Part shown: positions 10,015 through 21,490 of the stretch, piece by piece | Numbering within the stretch: the stretch's first letter is position 1 | Layout: each line of letters opens with the position of its first letter | Assembly (NCBI GenBank): GCA_934045075.1 | Contig: OW203732.1 | Location: 10,282,701-10,346,700, forward strand | Direction of reading: 5' to 3' | Length of the DNA: 64,000 nt | Origin: Yponomeuta sedellus | Taxonomy: Eukaryota; Arthropoda; Insecta; Lepidoptera; Yponomeutidae | Translations under genes and position numbers: made by a program | Notes under the pieces: generated by a model | Told to the model about the DNA's origin: nothing | Database searches by the model: none | The model's input: only the letters and a program-made list of their open reading frames with translations

Positions 10015-12604
10015 TAATTGTATATTTTAATATAAAAAAGTATTGATCTTACAACCAAAACTTGCAGCTTTCAGGTCAGGCATCGGTTTTTAAATACCCT
10101 GTAAACTTTGTTGACCTGGATTGGACACACAAAATTGACATCGTAATTGCATTGGATCTGTGTGTGAACTAAAATTGGCCGTCGTAATAGGCGCACGTGC
10201 ATTTCATCTTTGTCGCCCTAAAGCAAATGTTCTATTCAATTAAAAGGTCTGACACAAACTGAAATAAATGGTCCAGAAAACGAAGTCTGCGTCACACAGC
10301 AAAGCGTTGCAAATATGATGAAAATCGTGACAGCATAGCGCCCAACAAACAACTCGGACTGATAGGCTTTTACGGGCTTTTCATTCGCTCTCTAGTCTCT
10401 TAATACAGCTCTGCAGATAATCCTTACTACGTTACTGCACTTAAAAACGAGATCGAAATACACCATTATATTAAAATTAATATCCCTAAGCGAATTAGAT
10501 TAACGTAAGCAAGCAAAGGGACTAATGGTTCTTACTTTAAGAATTATTTTTCCGAAAGAACAAGGCGGGGAATAAGTAAAATGATTAAAACGAACTGAAG
10601 AGATCTTTTTATTTTCTTTGACAACATTTCCATGTAATGTTCAGCCACCATTGAGTGCTAAACATTTTCTGTAATCCTGGATATAAAAACACTTTTTTCG
10701 TTTCTGATTACTTATATATACCTACCTACAGAAACAGCAAAATATCTATAATCCTAATACTTGACTGATAGTCCAGGCAATCATAGTCCAGACACAAAAG
10801 GGGGTGTAGAGTGTGCCAGCAGAGAACTAACCAATTCCTTCAAAAACTTGTTCAGGGAGCTTAAGGTGTGATCTTAATTCAGGACTTTTGGTCCTGAACT
10901 CTGAATGTCTTGGACTCGGTCCCACTTTTGAGTTCTTTTTCACTTATACCTCTAAAACGGTGCGCCACCGTAGGGAAAATTGTTCTCGTGCCAAATAAAT
11001 GCTCATAAAATTTTCTACAACTTGTGTTCTTTACACTTTTTTCCGAATTTCCAACCATTTTGGAGCTACGCTAACGAGAAGTAAAAATAAAAACGTAATT
11101 ATAACTCTACTAATAGGTACAGATGTACCTATTAGTACCTATGTGTAGTAAGTCTACCGTCAAGTTGTTATAGTTGTTAAGATATTAACGAAAAAAAAAT
11201 CTATAGCTTAAAAATGGTTTACAATTTAGCTAAATAGCAAGTTTGACAATTAACAAAGTTATGTTTTTGAAATTGAGACTTCAGCGTACACTATTTAAGA
11301 TTACATGAATTCAAGCTAGTACCCCGAAGTGATAGGCATTTGCCACAATCCTGACAGATATCTTTCGGTTCAAGAACATTCATTCGTTGCATGCACGCAT
11401 TGCCCGTTCTGGATACTTTTTATCGGCACCTCAACAAGCCTGTAAGATTAATTGACATAATCTTATATTCACTTCCAAGGCACTAAACACGTTTTTTAAG
11501 CAATCACTGAGTTTCCTGCTTCCAACAATAATTATACTTATATATGACACTTTTTTTAAATATTTAATTTAAAAAACTGCATACTCAAGAAAAAATCTGT
11601 TACAACAAACTCTGAGAAAACGTCGCAAATTCTTTTGACAAATCTTCATTCAACATTGGTTCTGACATTCGACAAGCGCGCGGAGAAAATTGTTGCGTAC
11701 TGATATTAGAAAGAAATCAAGAGCCGAAGGAATCAAGAGAATTCTTATTCGCGAACGCGACGCGACTCCTCGAACCTCGCACTCCGAATATAATGCAATT
11801 ACGTGAGATGGATTGCTCGAGTTCGAGCAGCGAGAATGTCGTATAACTTTCTTATCTTTGCGAGGTACCCAATTTTATGTCGTTTTTATAAAAAGAGAAT
11901 AAAAGTGGAACGCGGGGACTCACTTCAAACAGAGTATTTTGGCGAGTGTCGTTCGATATCCATTTTGCTTTTGCAACAAGTTGCTATGTTTTTCACTAGC
12001 GGCCTTTTCTTATGGACTATGCCGCAAATATTAGCGCATTTATTGCATAGATAATTTATTGTATTCTACTCACACTTAACAAAGCGTCGGTTTTTGTTCG
12101 TTATATAGATAAGCTAAAATACTTCGACAAACCGACAACACTCACTACGCTTAAAAATGCACAAAAAAAAATCAAAATGCATATAAAGCAACGATATTAA
12201 TTTCATTGAAATTGATCTCCCTGAAACGTATCGTACGTATACAAGGTCTATGTTTAACCACTCTGTGAGTTAGTTCACAAAATACGTATAGAGCTTTATT
12301 TCACTCGCCAAATATGGCAAAAACAAAAAGTGACTCTGTTTAAGTTGTTCAAAACGTAGTAATTAATTCGTTTTAGTATCAATCCATTTTTGTTTATCTA
12401 TATTACGCGCACGTCTGTCAAATTCCATACTAATTCCTATCGCAATCAGGATTCCGACAGGATTTGTAGCGCATAATTAGGCCCTAGGACAGTTATGAGG
12501 TCACGCGTGTGCACGTCAGTGGTAAAACAATGTTGTTTCATTGCGAGAAAAGTACAAGTGACTTGAGGGTAGACCAGTTACCCTCATTACTATTATTGAC
12601 TGTT
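10015..12604. other. Unassigned DNA with small repeats
   Basis: Contains a perfect 12-bp-stem hairpin at 11109-11136 (ACTAATAGGTAC, loop AGAT) and a minus-strand scrap at 11337-11440 that matches the reverse complement of the LINE RT end at 30550-30650 (CCACAATCCTGACAGAT). TTCAGGAC/GTCCTGAA at 10878-10898 forms a short stem. No host gene recognised. Confidence 0.5.
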
Positions 12605-12685
12605 CTCATCACTTCAGCCTACCCCTGACCACGCAACTGCAATGGTACCGAAACGTCGAGAATTAAGGTGATTTTCAGTTTACCG
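12605..12685 (+). repeat. Possible Penelope-type terminal fragment
   Basis: CCTGACCACGCAACTGCAAT and GGTACCGAAACGTCGAGAATT resemble the terminal segment at 57090-57130 (GATGACTGTAACGTCGTCG, GAAACGTCGAGGTAAAAT) of the Penelope-like element and the relic at 43805-43865. No coding part remains. Confidence 0.4.
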
Positions 12686-12714
12686 GTTCACAAATATTGA
12701 CTTCACTTAGATTC

Positions 12715-12975
12715 ACTTAGAAAAAACATAATGCTCAGAGATAGAACCTACGACCTCCTGAATGTGAGCCAAGTGTTATAGCGACCACGCTACTACCGCT
12801 ATCTGTGAAGGTAAACATCGTATCTGAAAACCTGAGAGTGTGAGGCGTTCATACACCTCAGCGCTTGAAATTGCCAATCCGCTATAGCCACGCGTAGTGA
12901 CTGTCTGTCACTCTATTTCTCTGAAAGAAGGCCTCTGTCATATAGTGGGACGTGTATAGGCTACATTACTAATAA
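12715..12975 (+). repeat. SINE with RTE-like tail
   Basis: The left part, in reverse complement, carries a degenerate tRNA-like head (GTAGCGTGGTCGCT, GGTCGTAGGTTC). The body reads GGTAAACATCGTATCTGAAAA, CACCTCAGCGCTTG, then AAGGCCTCTGTC and AGTGGGACGTGTATAGGCT near 12950. That tail is the standard ending shared by lepidopteran SINEs and RTE-like LINEs. The head appears inverted relative to the body. Confidence 0.6.
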
Positions 12976-13079
12976 GGTAACCTAATCAATAATCACGATT
13001 TATGCAATAAATGGTGACGAAACCCTAGTGTTATAGGGGATTTTTTATTATTAACTTAACAGTATTTACATATTTATAT

Positions 13080-13305
13080 TAATTTAAATAAAATATTTAT
13101 TACCAGATCGCTGTCGGGTGGCAGAGTACCAAAAAGGCGGGCGGCATTGACTCGCTGTATGGCTAGGCTTAACCTTTGGCCAAAGTAAGCACCAGCACTC
13201 GGGTCTCCTGAAGCGTCGACTAGGCGCGACGAGATCTCCTGAAAGAGAAGAGACCCTATGGCCCTAGAGTCTCGACTCCGAAAGGCACAAATACATAGCC
13301 CTGTC
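13080..13305 (-). pseudogene. LINE pol C-terminal remnant, copy 2
   Basis: The minus-strand translation carries SSRLVDASGDPSAGAYFGQR, LSLAIQR and FGTLPPDSDL, matching the fragment at 9230-9600 and giving the uninterrupted version that reveals the insertion there. Only the last ~60 codons of the presumed RT polyprotein are present, and the start of the block (SRDSRAIGS in place of a VETLAPWG-type segment) is altered. It is a 5'-truncated, decayed copy on the opposite strand. Family assignment to non-LTR retrotransposons is from memory of the motif, not from the RT core. Confidence 0.5.
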
Positions 13306-13379
13306 CTGCAATAAATACTCAATTAATAATGAACGTGCCTGTGCCTGCAATGAATGATATTAAAAATACTATTGAAAAA

Positions 13380-13510
13380 CAATGTAGTCGGCAGGTCGAT
13401 GATGATGGCGACGTAGGAAGCCAGAGGCGGCGCCGGCGGGCGGCGGCGGCGGCGGCGTGGCGCGGCGCGGCGCGTCGCCCGCGGCGCTCCACCTGGGATC
13501 TCGTTACACA
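13380..13510. other. GC-rich (GGC)n island
   Basis: GCGGCGCCGGCGGGCGGCGGCGGC... gives almost pure G+C for about 70 bp in AT-rich flanks. Both strands are open (Ala/Arg-rich) because of the composition. It could be a promoter CpG-type patch or a triplet expansion. No splice or TATA signal fixes a role. Confidence 0.4.
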
Positions 13511-13569
13511 CTCGCGATTGAAATATTTCCGTACCAGTAGGCACGTGCCTTTATTTGTATAACTTACGT

Positions 13570-16555
13570 CAATAAAGGAGTCACGCGCTCAAGAAAGAGC
13601 CTTGCGTATTTTCCTAGGATTTATTTCAGTTTTAGTCTCGGATTTCTCTTCGGGATATTATTTTCCATTGCCGATTGGCTTCCCGGCGTCATGAAAGAAT
13701 TGGAAGCTAATTTATTTAAAAAGAAGCTACTCTTTTTAAACCTAACATTTATAGCGTCACCAAGTAATGTCTAAACATGCATTCAAAACTACGTAAATCT
13801 GGTTAAAATACTGGGAACCTAAACCACTACAAAAAAGTTTTATCCCTTAGCTTTCACAGAGCGTAAACTCTACGGAAAAATAAGCGACGAACAATGCTAT
13901 CCTCAAAATTTAAACCGATCTCATATAGAGTTCAGTTGGTATTAAAATAAGTGCAACAATATTGCTGGGGCGCGGCTTAACGACTGCCGTGGGCACTGCA
14001 CAAAATTGCAGCTTCGTGTAGGTACCTGTTATTATTACGTAATAAAGTTATTGTTTTCGTGCCAATAGCATTCTCATCAACAGCAAGCGGTTTTGCACAA
14101 AATTTGGCGACTGTGGAAACTGTACGTACTTATTGCAGATTTGCCCGATTGTCATCAATTTAGCTGAAACCGTATTTAGCAATGGCAGTAACTTTTTTGT
14201 TCTACAATGTAACAGATTGAAAATAATAACATGTAATTTAATGTACACAAGGAAGACATTTTATGGGATTAGTATAGTTAAATCAAATTACATCCCCTAT
14301 TCACCTGGGTGTGTGTACTTAAAAGGTTTAACGACAAATGAAGTGCCGCAGTTAAAAGCCCCGTTCTTCGGGTTCGCAGTGCGTTGCGAGCGCTGAAACA
14401 ACCTGTATTCAAATGTAATCCTCCGCGGATTGGGAAGGCAGCGTTTAATGCGTGCTAATAGAAGGAACGGGGACGCGGTGTGTTCCATCCTAGACTATTC
14501 CGCGCTAATCCCGCCAACAAGCGCGACGCAACATAGACACAAAGGCTAAAATGTTTACCCTCTGTGGGAGTTTCGAGAGTGCCTTTTATTTTAATCCATT
14601 TAAAATGTAAACACCATGAAGTGACGTTCGTGTTAGTGCAGCTAGGGCCACCTAGAATTTTTAGACAATACCACAAATATTTGATTTGTCTGGTGCATTG
14701 CAAATATTGGAGTTTATGTTTACCTTGCCCTGCCGCTTTGTGCTTTAAAGCTTTAAAACTTAAATAATTTTCGAGAGGGTTAGAAAGTAAAAAATGTGAG
14801 CTTTTCATTTCCTCCTAAATAGCGGATTCAGCCTTTGTCTTTGGAATTTATATATTTATAAGTTTGATAACGATTGATAGTTAATTGGAACAGAGTGGAG
14901 AAGCCCTGTTAGATCGCGCCGTGCCGTGAACACCTATTAAGTTCTCATTACCGCGGGCATAGTGCGCCGCTTTGGCTTCGCCCGCTCGTTAAACAATGCC
15001 CGCCCTCCGAAATGTGCCTTTAAACCGGCCCCGCTACACGCGGCATCGCCAATTTTCACTGACTTTCATTAAGTCTTTGCCGTTCTATTAGTTAACGCGA
15101 TGCGGAAGTGATTGCCTCTTTGTTTCTTGTTAGGAAAATCGATGCAACACCTTCTTTTCCTTTACTATAAAAGTTGAATTAGGTTTGAACCTGTTTGCTT
15201 CAATCCGCAGCGCAAGTAGGTACATTTCGTGCTATAAAGTATTAGAGTATATGTGCTGACTACCGCGGTACATACAGCGCGGGTTTCGTTAAAAAATAAC
15301 AGCTCTACGTGAGAGATGTGAGTAGTTTTTGCAATGGTTTCATTCCAGTGAAGGCTAGTGGGCCGGCGGTCGAGCGCAGGTGTTCCCACTCTTTGATGCT
15401 TCCTACAACCAAGTACTTTTCTTTCTTTTTAAACGTGAAGAACCTAACACCAAATCTCGATGCTAAATTGTAGCAAAAATTTGCGTTTATACTGTTATTC
15501 TGCAGAACTTAATCAATTAAGTATACAAAAAGCGATGTACGAAAACGATATTAATCATTTATCTTGTAGCAACATTTCAGTGTTGAGGCTAACCGTATTT
15601 TCAGTGGGGTAATATTTTATTTGTAACTAAAGAGACTTAGATAGGAGCAGCGGGGAAACGGAGAATTTCCTCGGTGGTAATTCTTTTGTGGCACGCCATT
15701 TTTCCATTATCCAATATCAATATTGTTTTGTCTTCATCGCTCCAAAATAGAACTATAAGATTCTAATGATTGTATCTCATGACCTTGCGAGGGAAATCTT
15801 TCAATTTCAACGTCTACTTTGCGCTAGCAATACTTCGAGTTGGCCATACAAAAATAAGTTATTGCATGCGCGAACAGCGAAACTTATTTTAGGCAATTCC
15901 GCCCACGTTCCGCCGTTTTATTTCATATTGCAAAAATGTAAATGGTATCAAGATTAAAATGGTTATGTTTGGACTTTCAGCTCCGAATTAAAACATAGGC
16001 TCACAATGCGTCCCACCGCAAAAACCGTAGAGAGAGGAAACGTAAAAATAAATTATTCATTTATACCGTTCACCGCTTATATTCGTAAATAATATTTTAC
16101 CGGCACGAAATATCATTCACAGGCTTCTGTACGGCTTGCACCCAGATACACGTAATTTTATGTGATGTTAGTGTCGTAACAGCATAAATAATGATGTATC
16201 TCGTTCCACAATGTGGATTGTGGATGTCTCGACACTGCTGACTGTTTGACTATTGCATTTACCGTAACAATACTAAACCATACTACTGTTGTGCAATAAA
16301 GTGATCTACCTATTTATATCGACGTATTCAACGGGAATAATACATGTAAAAAACAATTATTAAAAGTGGATAATTGTAACTGTAGTAATGATCACGCACG
16401 AGTAATTTTGATGAGTCTTCGACATGGCGAAATTGTTCAATGTCTCTTAACTTCTCTTAACTAAATAGAGTTTAGGTACCTTAATATGGAACACACCACG
16501 CGACAACGAGCCTTGAACTCAGTTTCGAGACAAACCTCTGTAATTCTGTATGGAG
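13570..16555. other. Unassigned DNA
   Basis: Several ORFs of 60-117 codons overlap each other on both strands around 14048-14808 and have no recognisable motif. No repeat structure was identified. The composition varies, with GC-richer pieces near 14900-15060. Confidence 0.4.
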
Positions 16556-16565
16556 AGATTGAATA

Positions 16566-16790
16566 ACATAAATTTTATTTTATTTTATTTACTCAACAAA
16601 AATCCACAGCAATACAATTAAAATAAACAATAGTTACTTATAATTTGAACATGCAGCCAATGATGGATTTTACTATGTAATTCACAAAATTATATTGTAG
16701 TCTAATTCGAAAACTCTTATTTTAATTAATCTAAGTACATCAATATCATGGTGTCGATGCCCAACAGTGGATAATCACGGGCGAATTGAT
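16566..16790 (-). repeat. LINE 3' end plus tail scrap
   Basis: On the minus strand, a segment ends GTATTGCTGTGGATTTTTG then (TAAAA)n, the form of a LINE 3' end with a pentanucleotide tail. At 16752-16782, plus strand, GATGCCCAACAGTGGATAAT resembles an RTE-type tail. Both are short and decayed. Confidence 0.4.
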
Positions 16791-16920
16791 TGAGACATAA
16801 ACTTTTTTTTTTATTAAGGTAGGTATATTGAAATATGTATAGGTAGGTAACTGACAAACACAGCAAAGCAAAGGAAATCAAGTAATCACGATTGCTATAT
16901 TAGCTTGGCTTCAACTTACA

Positions 16921-16990
16921 GGGTGTGTGTGTGTGTGTCTGTGTGCGTGTGTGTGTGTGAGTGTGCGTGTGTGTGTGTGTAGAGTGTGCA
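16921..16990. repeat. (GT)n microsatellite
   Basis: About 60 bp of GT repeats with a few C or A interruptions, just beyond the 3' end of the LINE. Confidence 0.95.
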
Positions 16991-17135
16991 TGAGATACGA
17001 TTATTTTTACGCAAAAGCAACAAAACTGAGATCTTTACACTGAAGCAGCCAAAACTAAATCAATTATCTGCTAGGCTTACATGGGAGTAAATTAGTAACG
17101 TGCGCGACTGTTTCTTTATCTATTTATCTATCTAT

Positions 17136-20017
17136 TTAAGACGTATTGGAGGGGCTGTCTGATAAAAGTTGCTTTACAAGCTGTTGTTTGAGACAGGGTT
17201 TTGATATTGTAAACAGGTCAATTTCAGAAAATCTATCATTGTATGTCTTAGGTACCCTACTGTAAACACTATTCGAGGCAAAATTGGTACGATTTAAAGG
17301 AACTGAAAGCAGTTTAGTGTGTCTCGTGCGCCTGGGAGGCACAGCGAGTTTTACTAGTTCATTGAGTAACTTGGGACAGTCAAGAGCGCCGGAGCACACG
17401 TCGTGTAGAAGAGTTACGTCCGATATGATTCTTCTATCGCTTAGGGACATTAAACGATGAGTTTCACAAGAAGATTCGTAACTGTCACAAACTGTTCGAG
17501 TTTTGTAGTTAAGATATTTTAAAAATTTATTCTGTATGCGTTCCAGAGAATGCTTGTATATTACATATTGTGGATTCCATATAGGGCTACAGTATTCCAT
17601 AATACTACGAACGTATGCATAGTATAGAGCCTTTACACAGGAGCTATCAGTGAAATCTTTACTAATACGAGTTATGAAACCAAGATTTTTATATGCCTTA
17701 TTGACTATCATTTCTATATGCGTCACAAATGTTAATTTAGAATCAAGTACCACTCCCAGGTCCCTTACGAGGTCCGTATTTTTTATTGCAGTACCATTTA
17801 GCTCGTATCTATATACGAGGGGTTTCGGTTTTCTTGTAAAGCTAATCTGCATACACTTTGCCACATTAATACCTATTCTATTTGATTTGTAGTATTCACT
17901 TAACCTGTTCAAGTCATCTTGTAGTTTGTCGCAATCTTGTACAGTCTTAATGTTGTAGTATATTTTTTTGTCATCCGCGTATAGCAGAAACTTGGCAAAG
18001 TGGAAACACTTATTAATATCATACAAGTACGCGGCGTAGAGCAAGGGTCCAAGCAGGGATCCTTGTGGCACTCCAGACGGTATGCTGATGAAGTCAGACC
18101 TATGTCCACCAATGACCACGGCCTGTCTGCGATTGGTGACATATGAGGTCATCCATCGAAGCAAGTCACCATGGATCCCAAGGTTATAAAGTTTACGAAG
18201 TAAGATATAGTGATCAACTCGATCGAAGCCTTTTCGAAATCGGTGTAAATAGCGTCTACCTGTCCCTGCGCGCTCATTCCGTGAAGAACTTCGCTAACGA
18301 AAATGGCTAAATTAGATGTCGTGGATCTACCTCGAATAAAACCGTGCTGCTCTTCTGGGACACCTTGCATTATTATTGGATAAATATGGTTGTAAATTAC
18401 CTTTTCTAAGATTTTACTAAAAGTATTAAGAATCGATATCGGACGATAATTTTCAATGTTGAGTTTAGATTCTTTTTTGTGAACAGGCACTATATGCGCC
18501 TCTTTCCATTGCATAGGAAATGTACCCTCTGCAATAGTGTGGTTAAATATTAATGTTAATGGAAAGCAGAGTGATTCCGCACAGCGCTTTATAAATATTG
18601 GTGGGATATTGTCATTGCCAGCACCTTTGGTTGTATCTAGTTTTTTCAAAAGATCCAATACATAATTTTCTGTTACTTTAATGGTGCTAATATTATTAAA
18701 GAATAAATGCTGTGTTGTATTAGAATTTGGATAAGAATCAGCTGGTTTCATAAACATCTTCTCAAAGAAGCAGTTGAAAGCCTGACATATATCATATTCA
18801 GTGTCAACTTTCCTATTATCTACAAACATTGAACTAGGATAGGCAGAGTCAGATTTTCTTTTCGACTTAACATATGTCCATAAATATTTAGGATTTTTCT
18901 TTATGGTGTCTTGGGCTCTTTTAATGTAATTGTTGTAGCAGTCCTCTTGAAGGGACTTTTGCCTTCCCCTTAGTAAACTAAATACATCGTAGTCAGCCGG
19001 GTTCCTATAACGTTTCCAGTCACAGTGAGCTTTACTTTTCTCTTTGATTACACATATAAGGGCCCGACTGTACCAGACTGGGTACTGATTAGATATATTA
19101 GTGATGACTTGTGGAACGTGTTTGTCAATAATTTCTTGTACGGTTTTATAGAGATATGTTACAGCACTGTCAATGGTTCCTACAGTAAGCATGTTTAACC
19201 AATCAATTTTCTTGAGCTCTGCATTAATTGTGCAGAAATCCGCCTTTCTATATACATACTTACGGCGAGGGACCTTCTGAAGAGGGGCAATAGTAATGTC
19301 TGCAACGTCTATACTAAGGGTGGTGTGACTACTATCTTCCCGAACAAGAGGGTCCTCGCTCTGAGAAAGAGTTACTGGGAAATTGGAGAAAATTAAGTCA
19401 AGAGTATTACCAGATATATTCGTGTATTTGTTCGATTGTTTAAGACCCAAAAAATTTGTGTGATTAATAAGATTAATCGCCGAGTTCTGGAGCTCAACAC
19501 TTCCTCGTTTATGAAATATAGGTTCGTCCGTAACCCACTCGATAAAACTCAAGTTGAAGTCTCCCGATATCAAGAAGTAGTCATTAGGTCTAGAAGAAAT
19601 AATATCTGTCATTGTTTCGGTAAAAATTGTTACCCGATTTGCTAGTTTGCGATCTGGTGGCATGTAAACCAACCCGATATGCAGGTTTTGTGATGAGTCG
19701 AATGCACGGCCATCTATGGTGATCCACAGGCTTTCAATATCTGTATTGTCACGTTGCCAGTCAGTCCGCGGCCGCGCGTTGAGTTGTGATGAGCATAGCA
19801 CCATTACGCCACCCCCTCGGGACCCCCGATCACGCCGAAAAACATTATACTTACCATTACTTAACTCTGAATCTAGGATACCGTCATGAGCCCATGTCTC
19901 TGTGATTAGTATAATGTCGTAGTGAGAAGTCAGGACATTGTTATAGAAATCCAGAGTTTTTGTGCCTAAACCTCTCACGTTTTGATAAAAAATACTTAGT
20001 TTATTCCGTTTCAACAT
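17136..20017 (-). pseudogene. LINE ORF2: APE endonuclease + reverse transcriptase, frameshifted
   Basis: This would nick target DNA and prime cDNA synthesis from the element's RNA. The first frame (20017-18149, 622 codons, ATG start) has the APE endonuclease: QNVRGL (residues 12-17), LITETW (E40), LVYMPP (116-121), SGDFN (151-155) and a terminal SSH at 229-231 where many relatives have SDH. RT follows with WKEAHIVPVHKK, NYRPISIL and RT motif A YTDFEKA ending at residue 597. At about 18224-18228 one T is missing from the AAGGCTTTCGAT-type sequence, so the frame runs into 25 wrong residues and a stop. The second frame (open from about 18226, to 17136) resumes with GVPQGSLLGP (motif B) and YADD (motif C), then the C-terminal region with RRIISDVTLL. 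The start given by computation for that second part is a TTG, not a true start. The protein cannot be full length without correcting the frameshift, so the copy is inactive but young. Confidence 0.88.
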
Positions 20018-20335
20018 AATGGATAGGAGTGCTAATCCATATTAATAATACGTACAATATAGCTGGCATGATAAAGAGTGACTCACGCAAGTTCGCTTCA
20101 ATAAACTCAGTTTCAGCGCTATATATCAAGTATATATTGTGAGAAATTGTTATATAAAGTTGCTTAATTGTGATCGATCTCATTTGTTCGTATAGTGTGT
20201 AGTGTATTGTGTTTTGATTGTTGTGTTTATTTGTGTGTTGGGAAGAGTAACCGTAACACTGCAAGCAGTACGATAAAATATAACAAGGTAAGATTACGCT
20301 TAAATACAGAATATGGGTAGAATTATTATTATTTA
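20018..20335 (-). other. LINE inter-ORF spacer
   Basis: 318 bp of AT-rich sequence between ORF1 stop and ORF2 start. A 142-codon ORF (20429-20001) overlaps both ORF ends in another frame and has no motif; it is probably a shadow. Confidence 0.5.
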
Positions 20336-21343
20336 TTACAACATCTTTTTTAGGTCTGCTTCGTGTCCAATGCGGATATACGGTGTATCCTCCGCCTTTC
20401 TTGTGTATACACGGCAGTTTTTTGTCCATATAAATTTGTAATTGGCCTCTTTTGCCTTGACTTTACATTTTGTAAATAGTTGTTTATTTTTCACTGTAAG
20501 GTGCTCGTTGACGTACACACGTGTTGATTCGCCGCTCAATCCCAAGTCTTTAGTGGTGATACCTCTACACTTCCGGACTGCGGATCGCAGAGTATCCTTG
20601 GTGTTTCGGTCTTTGAACTGAGCCACGATAGCACGGGGTTTGCCCCCAGAAGGACGCTTGGCCTGAACTCGATGAGCAAATTTCAGGTCATCCGTCTGCA
20701 GTTTAATCCCTGCGTACTCAGCAATCTTCACGATGATATTAGGAAGATCCTCCTGGCTATTCTCCGGGACACCAACAATTTCAACGTTTTGGATTCTAGT
20801 CCATTGCTCGTTCTTGGAGCTATCGTCTTCTAAGTGCAACATTCTTGCCTCGAGAGCTTTTAAACCGTCTTTAAGCATGCTGTTTTCGGTTCTAAGCTTC
20901 TTCATTTCCTGACCCTGAGAATCCAGTGTGGCTTTCACAGAGTCATACTTATCACTCATTAGCTTTACAGAGTGTTCTAGCTCGGTTATTTGTCTCGTCA
21001 TTGACTCCTCGAGTTTTTTAAACTTTGCATCCATGAACGAGAAAAGTTTGTCAGAGTCTATATTGACTATTGACGTTAGGGGCTGACCAGGATTTTGGCT
21101 TAGAGCCGGTACATTGAGGACTTTTGGGCTAGATTCAGTATTTAACGGGCCCTTTTTTAGTTTCTTGCATATGGAACACTTCAATTTGGATTTGTTCATT
21201 GGTAGAACTTTTTTGAAATCAGAGTCAGATAGACCCGCACACTCATTATGGTAATATTTTACACATAGAGAACATTTTAGAGCTTCCTCAGCCTTGATTA
21301 CCTGTGAGCATACTGCACATTCCTTCACCGATTTCGAATCCAT
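20336..21343 (-). CDS. LINE ORF1p: PHD finger, coiled coil, L1-like C-terminus
   Basis: The intact 335-residue protein is expected to bind the element's RNA and act as chaperone in the ribonucleoprotein. An N-terminal C4HC3 PHD finger is visible: C9, C12, C24, C27, H32, C35, C56, C59. A charged heptad-like stretch at about 100-175 (SDKLFSFMDAKFKKLEESMT onward) predicts a coiled coil for oligomerisation. The C-terminal third (185-325) has IVGVPE (189-194), FAHRV (222-226) and RVYVNEHLT (275-283), the pattern of the RRM plus C-terminal domain of L1-type ORF1 proteins. The ATG at 21343 sits in a good context (ACCATGG). The ORF has no stop or shift, unlike ORF2. PHD fingers are known in ORF1 of several CR1-group LINEs; whether this one binds histone tails is not known. 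Confidence 0.85.
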   Translation of the reverse strand: MDSKSVKECAVCSQVIKAEEALKCSLCVKYYHNECAGLSDSDFKKVLPMNKSKLKCSICKKLKKGPLNTESSPKVLNVPALSQNPGQPLTSIVNIDSDKLFSFMDAKFKKLEESMTRQITELEHSVKLMSDKYDSVKATLDSQGQEMKKLRTENSMLKDGLKALEARMLHLEDDSSKNEQWTRIQNVEIVGVPENSQEDLPNIIVKIAEYAGIKLQTDDLKFAHRVQAKRPSGGKPRAIVAQFKDRNTKDTLRSAVRKCRGITTKDLGLSGESTRVYVNEHLTVKNKQLFTKCKVKAKEANYKFIWTKNCRVYTRKAEDTPYIRIGHEADLKKML

Positions 21344-21490
21344 GGTAACGATTCGTTGGTAGGTCGTCTATCTGAGAATTATCACCGAAATTAGCGCAAT
21401 TCCAGCGTCACCGTTGTGTTTTTTGTGTGAAAGTAATTTTACTGATTTAAACTCACTGCAGACTTATTTTTGTAATATTTTAATGCGAAG

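Larger units (their letters stand above)
17112..21490 (-). mobile_element. Near-full-length CR1/jockey-group LINE
   Basis: A two-ORF non-LTR retrotransposon on the minus strand. ORF1 is 21343-20336, ORF2 is 20017 to 17136 with one frameshift, and the stop TAA at 17138 is followed at once by a (GATA)n/(TAAA)n tail (17112-17135), so there is virtually no 3' untranslated region. The inter-ORF gap is 318 bp. The 5' end is not defined: I place it near 21490 because ORF1 needs an untranslated leader, but no target duplication was found. The PHD-bearing ORF1 and APE+RT ORF2 fit the CR1/jockey group; a clade call (for example Daphne- or Kiri-like) would need a tree. Confidence 0.85.

Noticed and set aside
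14048..14808. Cluster of overlapping ORFs up to 117 codons on both strands
   Set aside because: Mutually overlapping, no recognised domain, no promoter or splice context.
20001..20429. 142-codon ORF spanning the LINE inter-ORF gap
   Set aside because: It overlaps the ends of ORF1 and ORF2 in another frame and is rich in low-complexity residues; a shadow.
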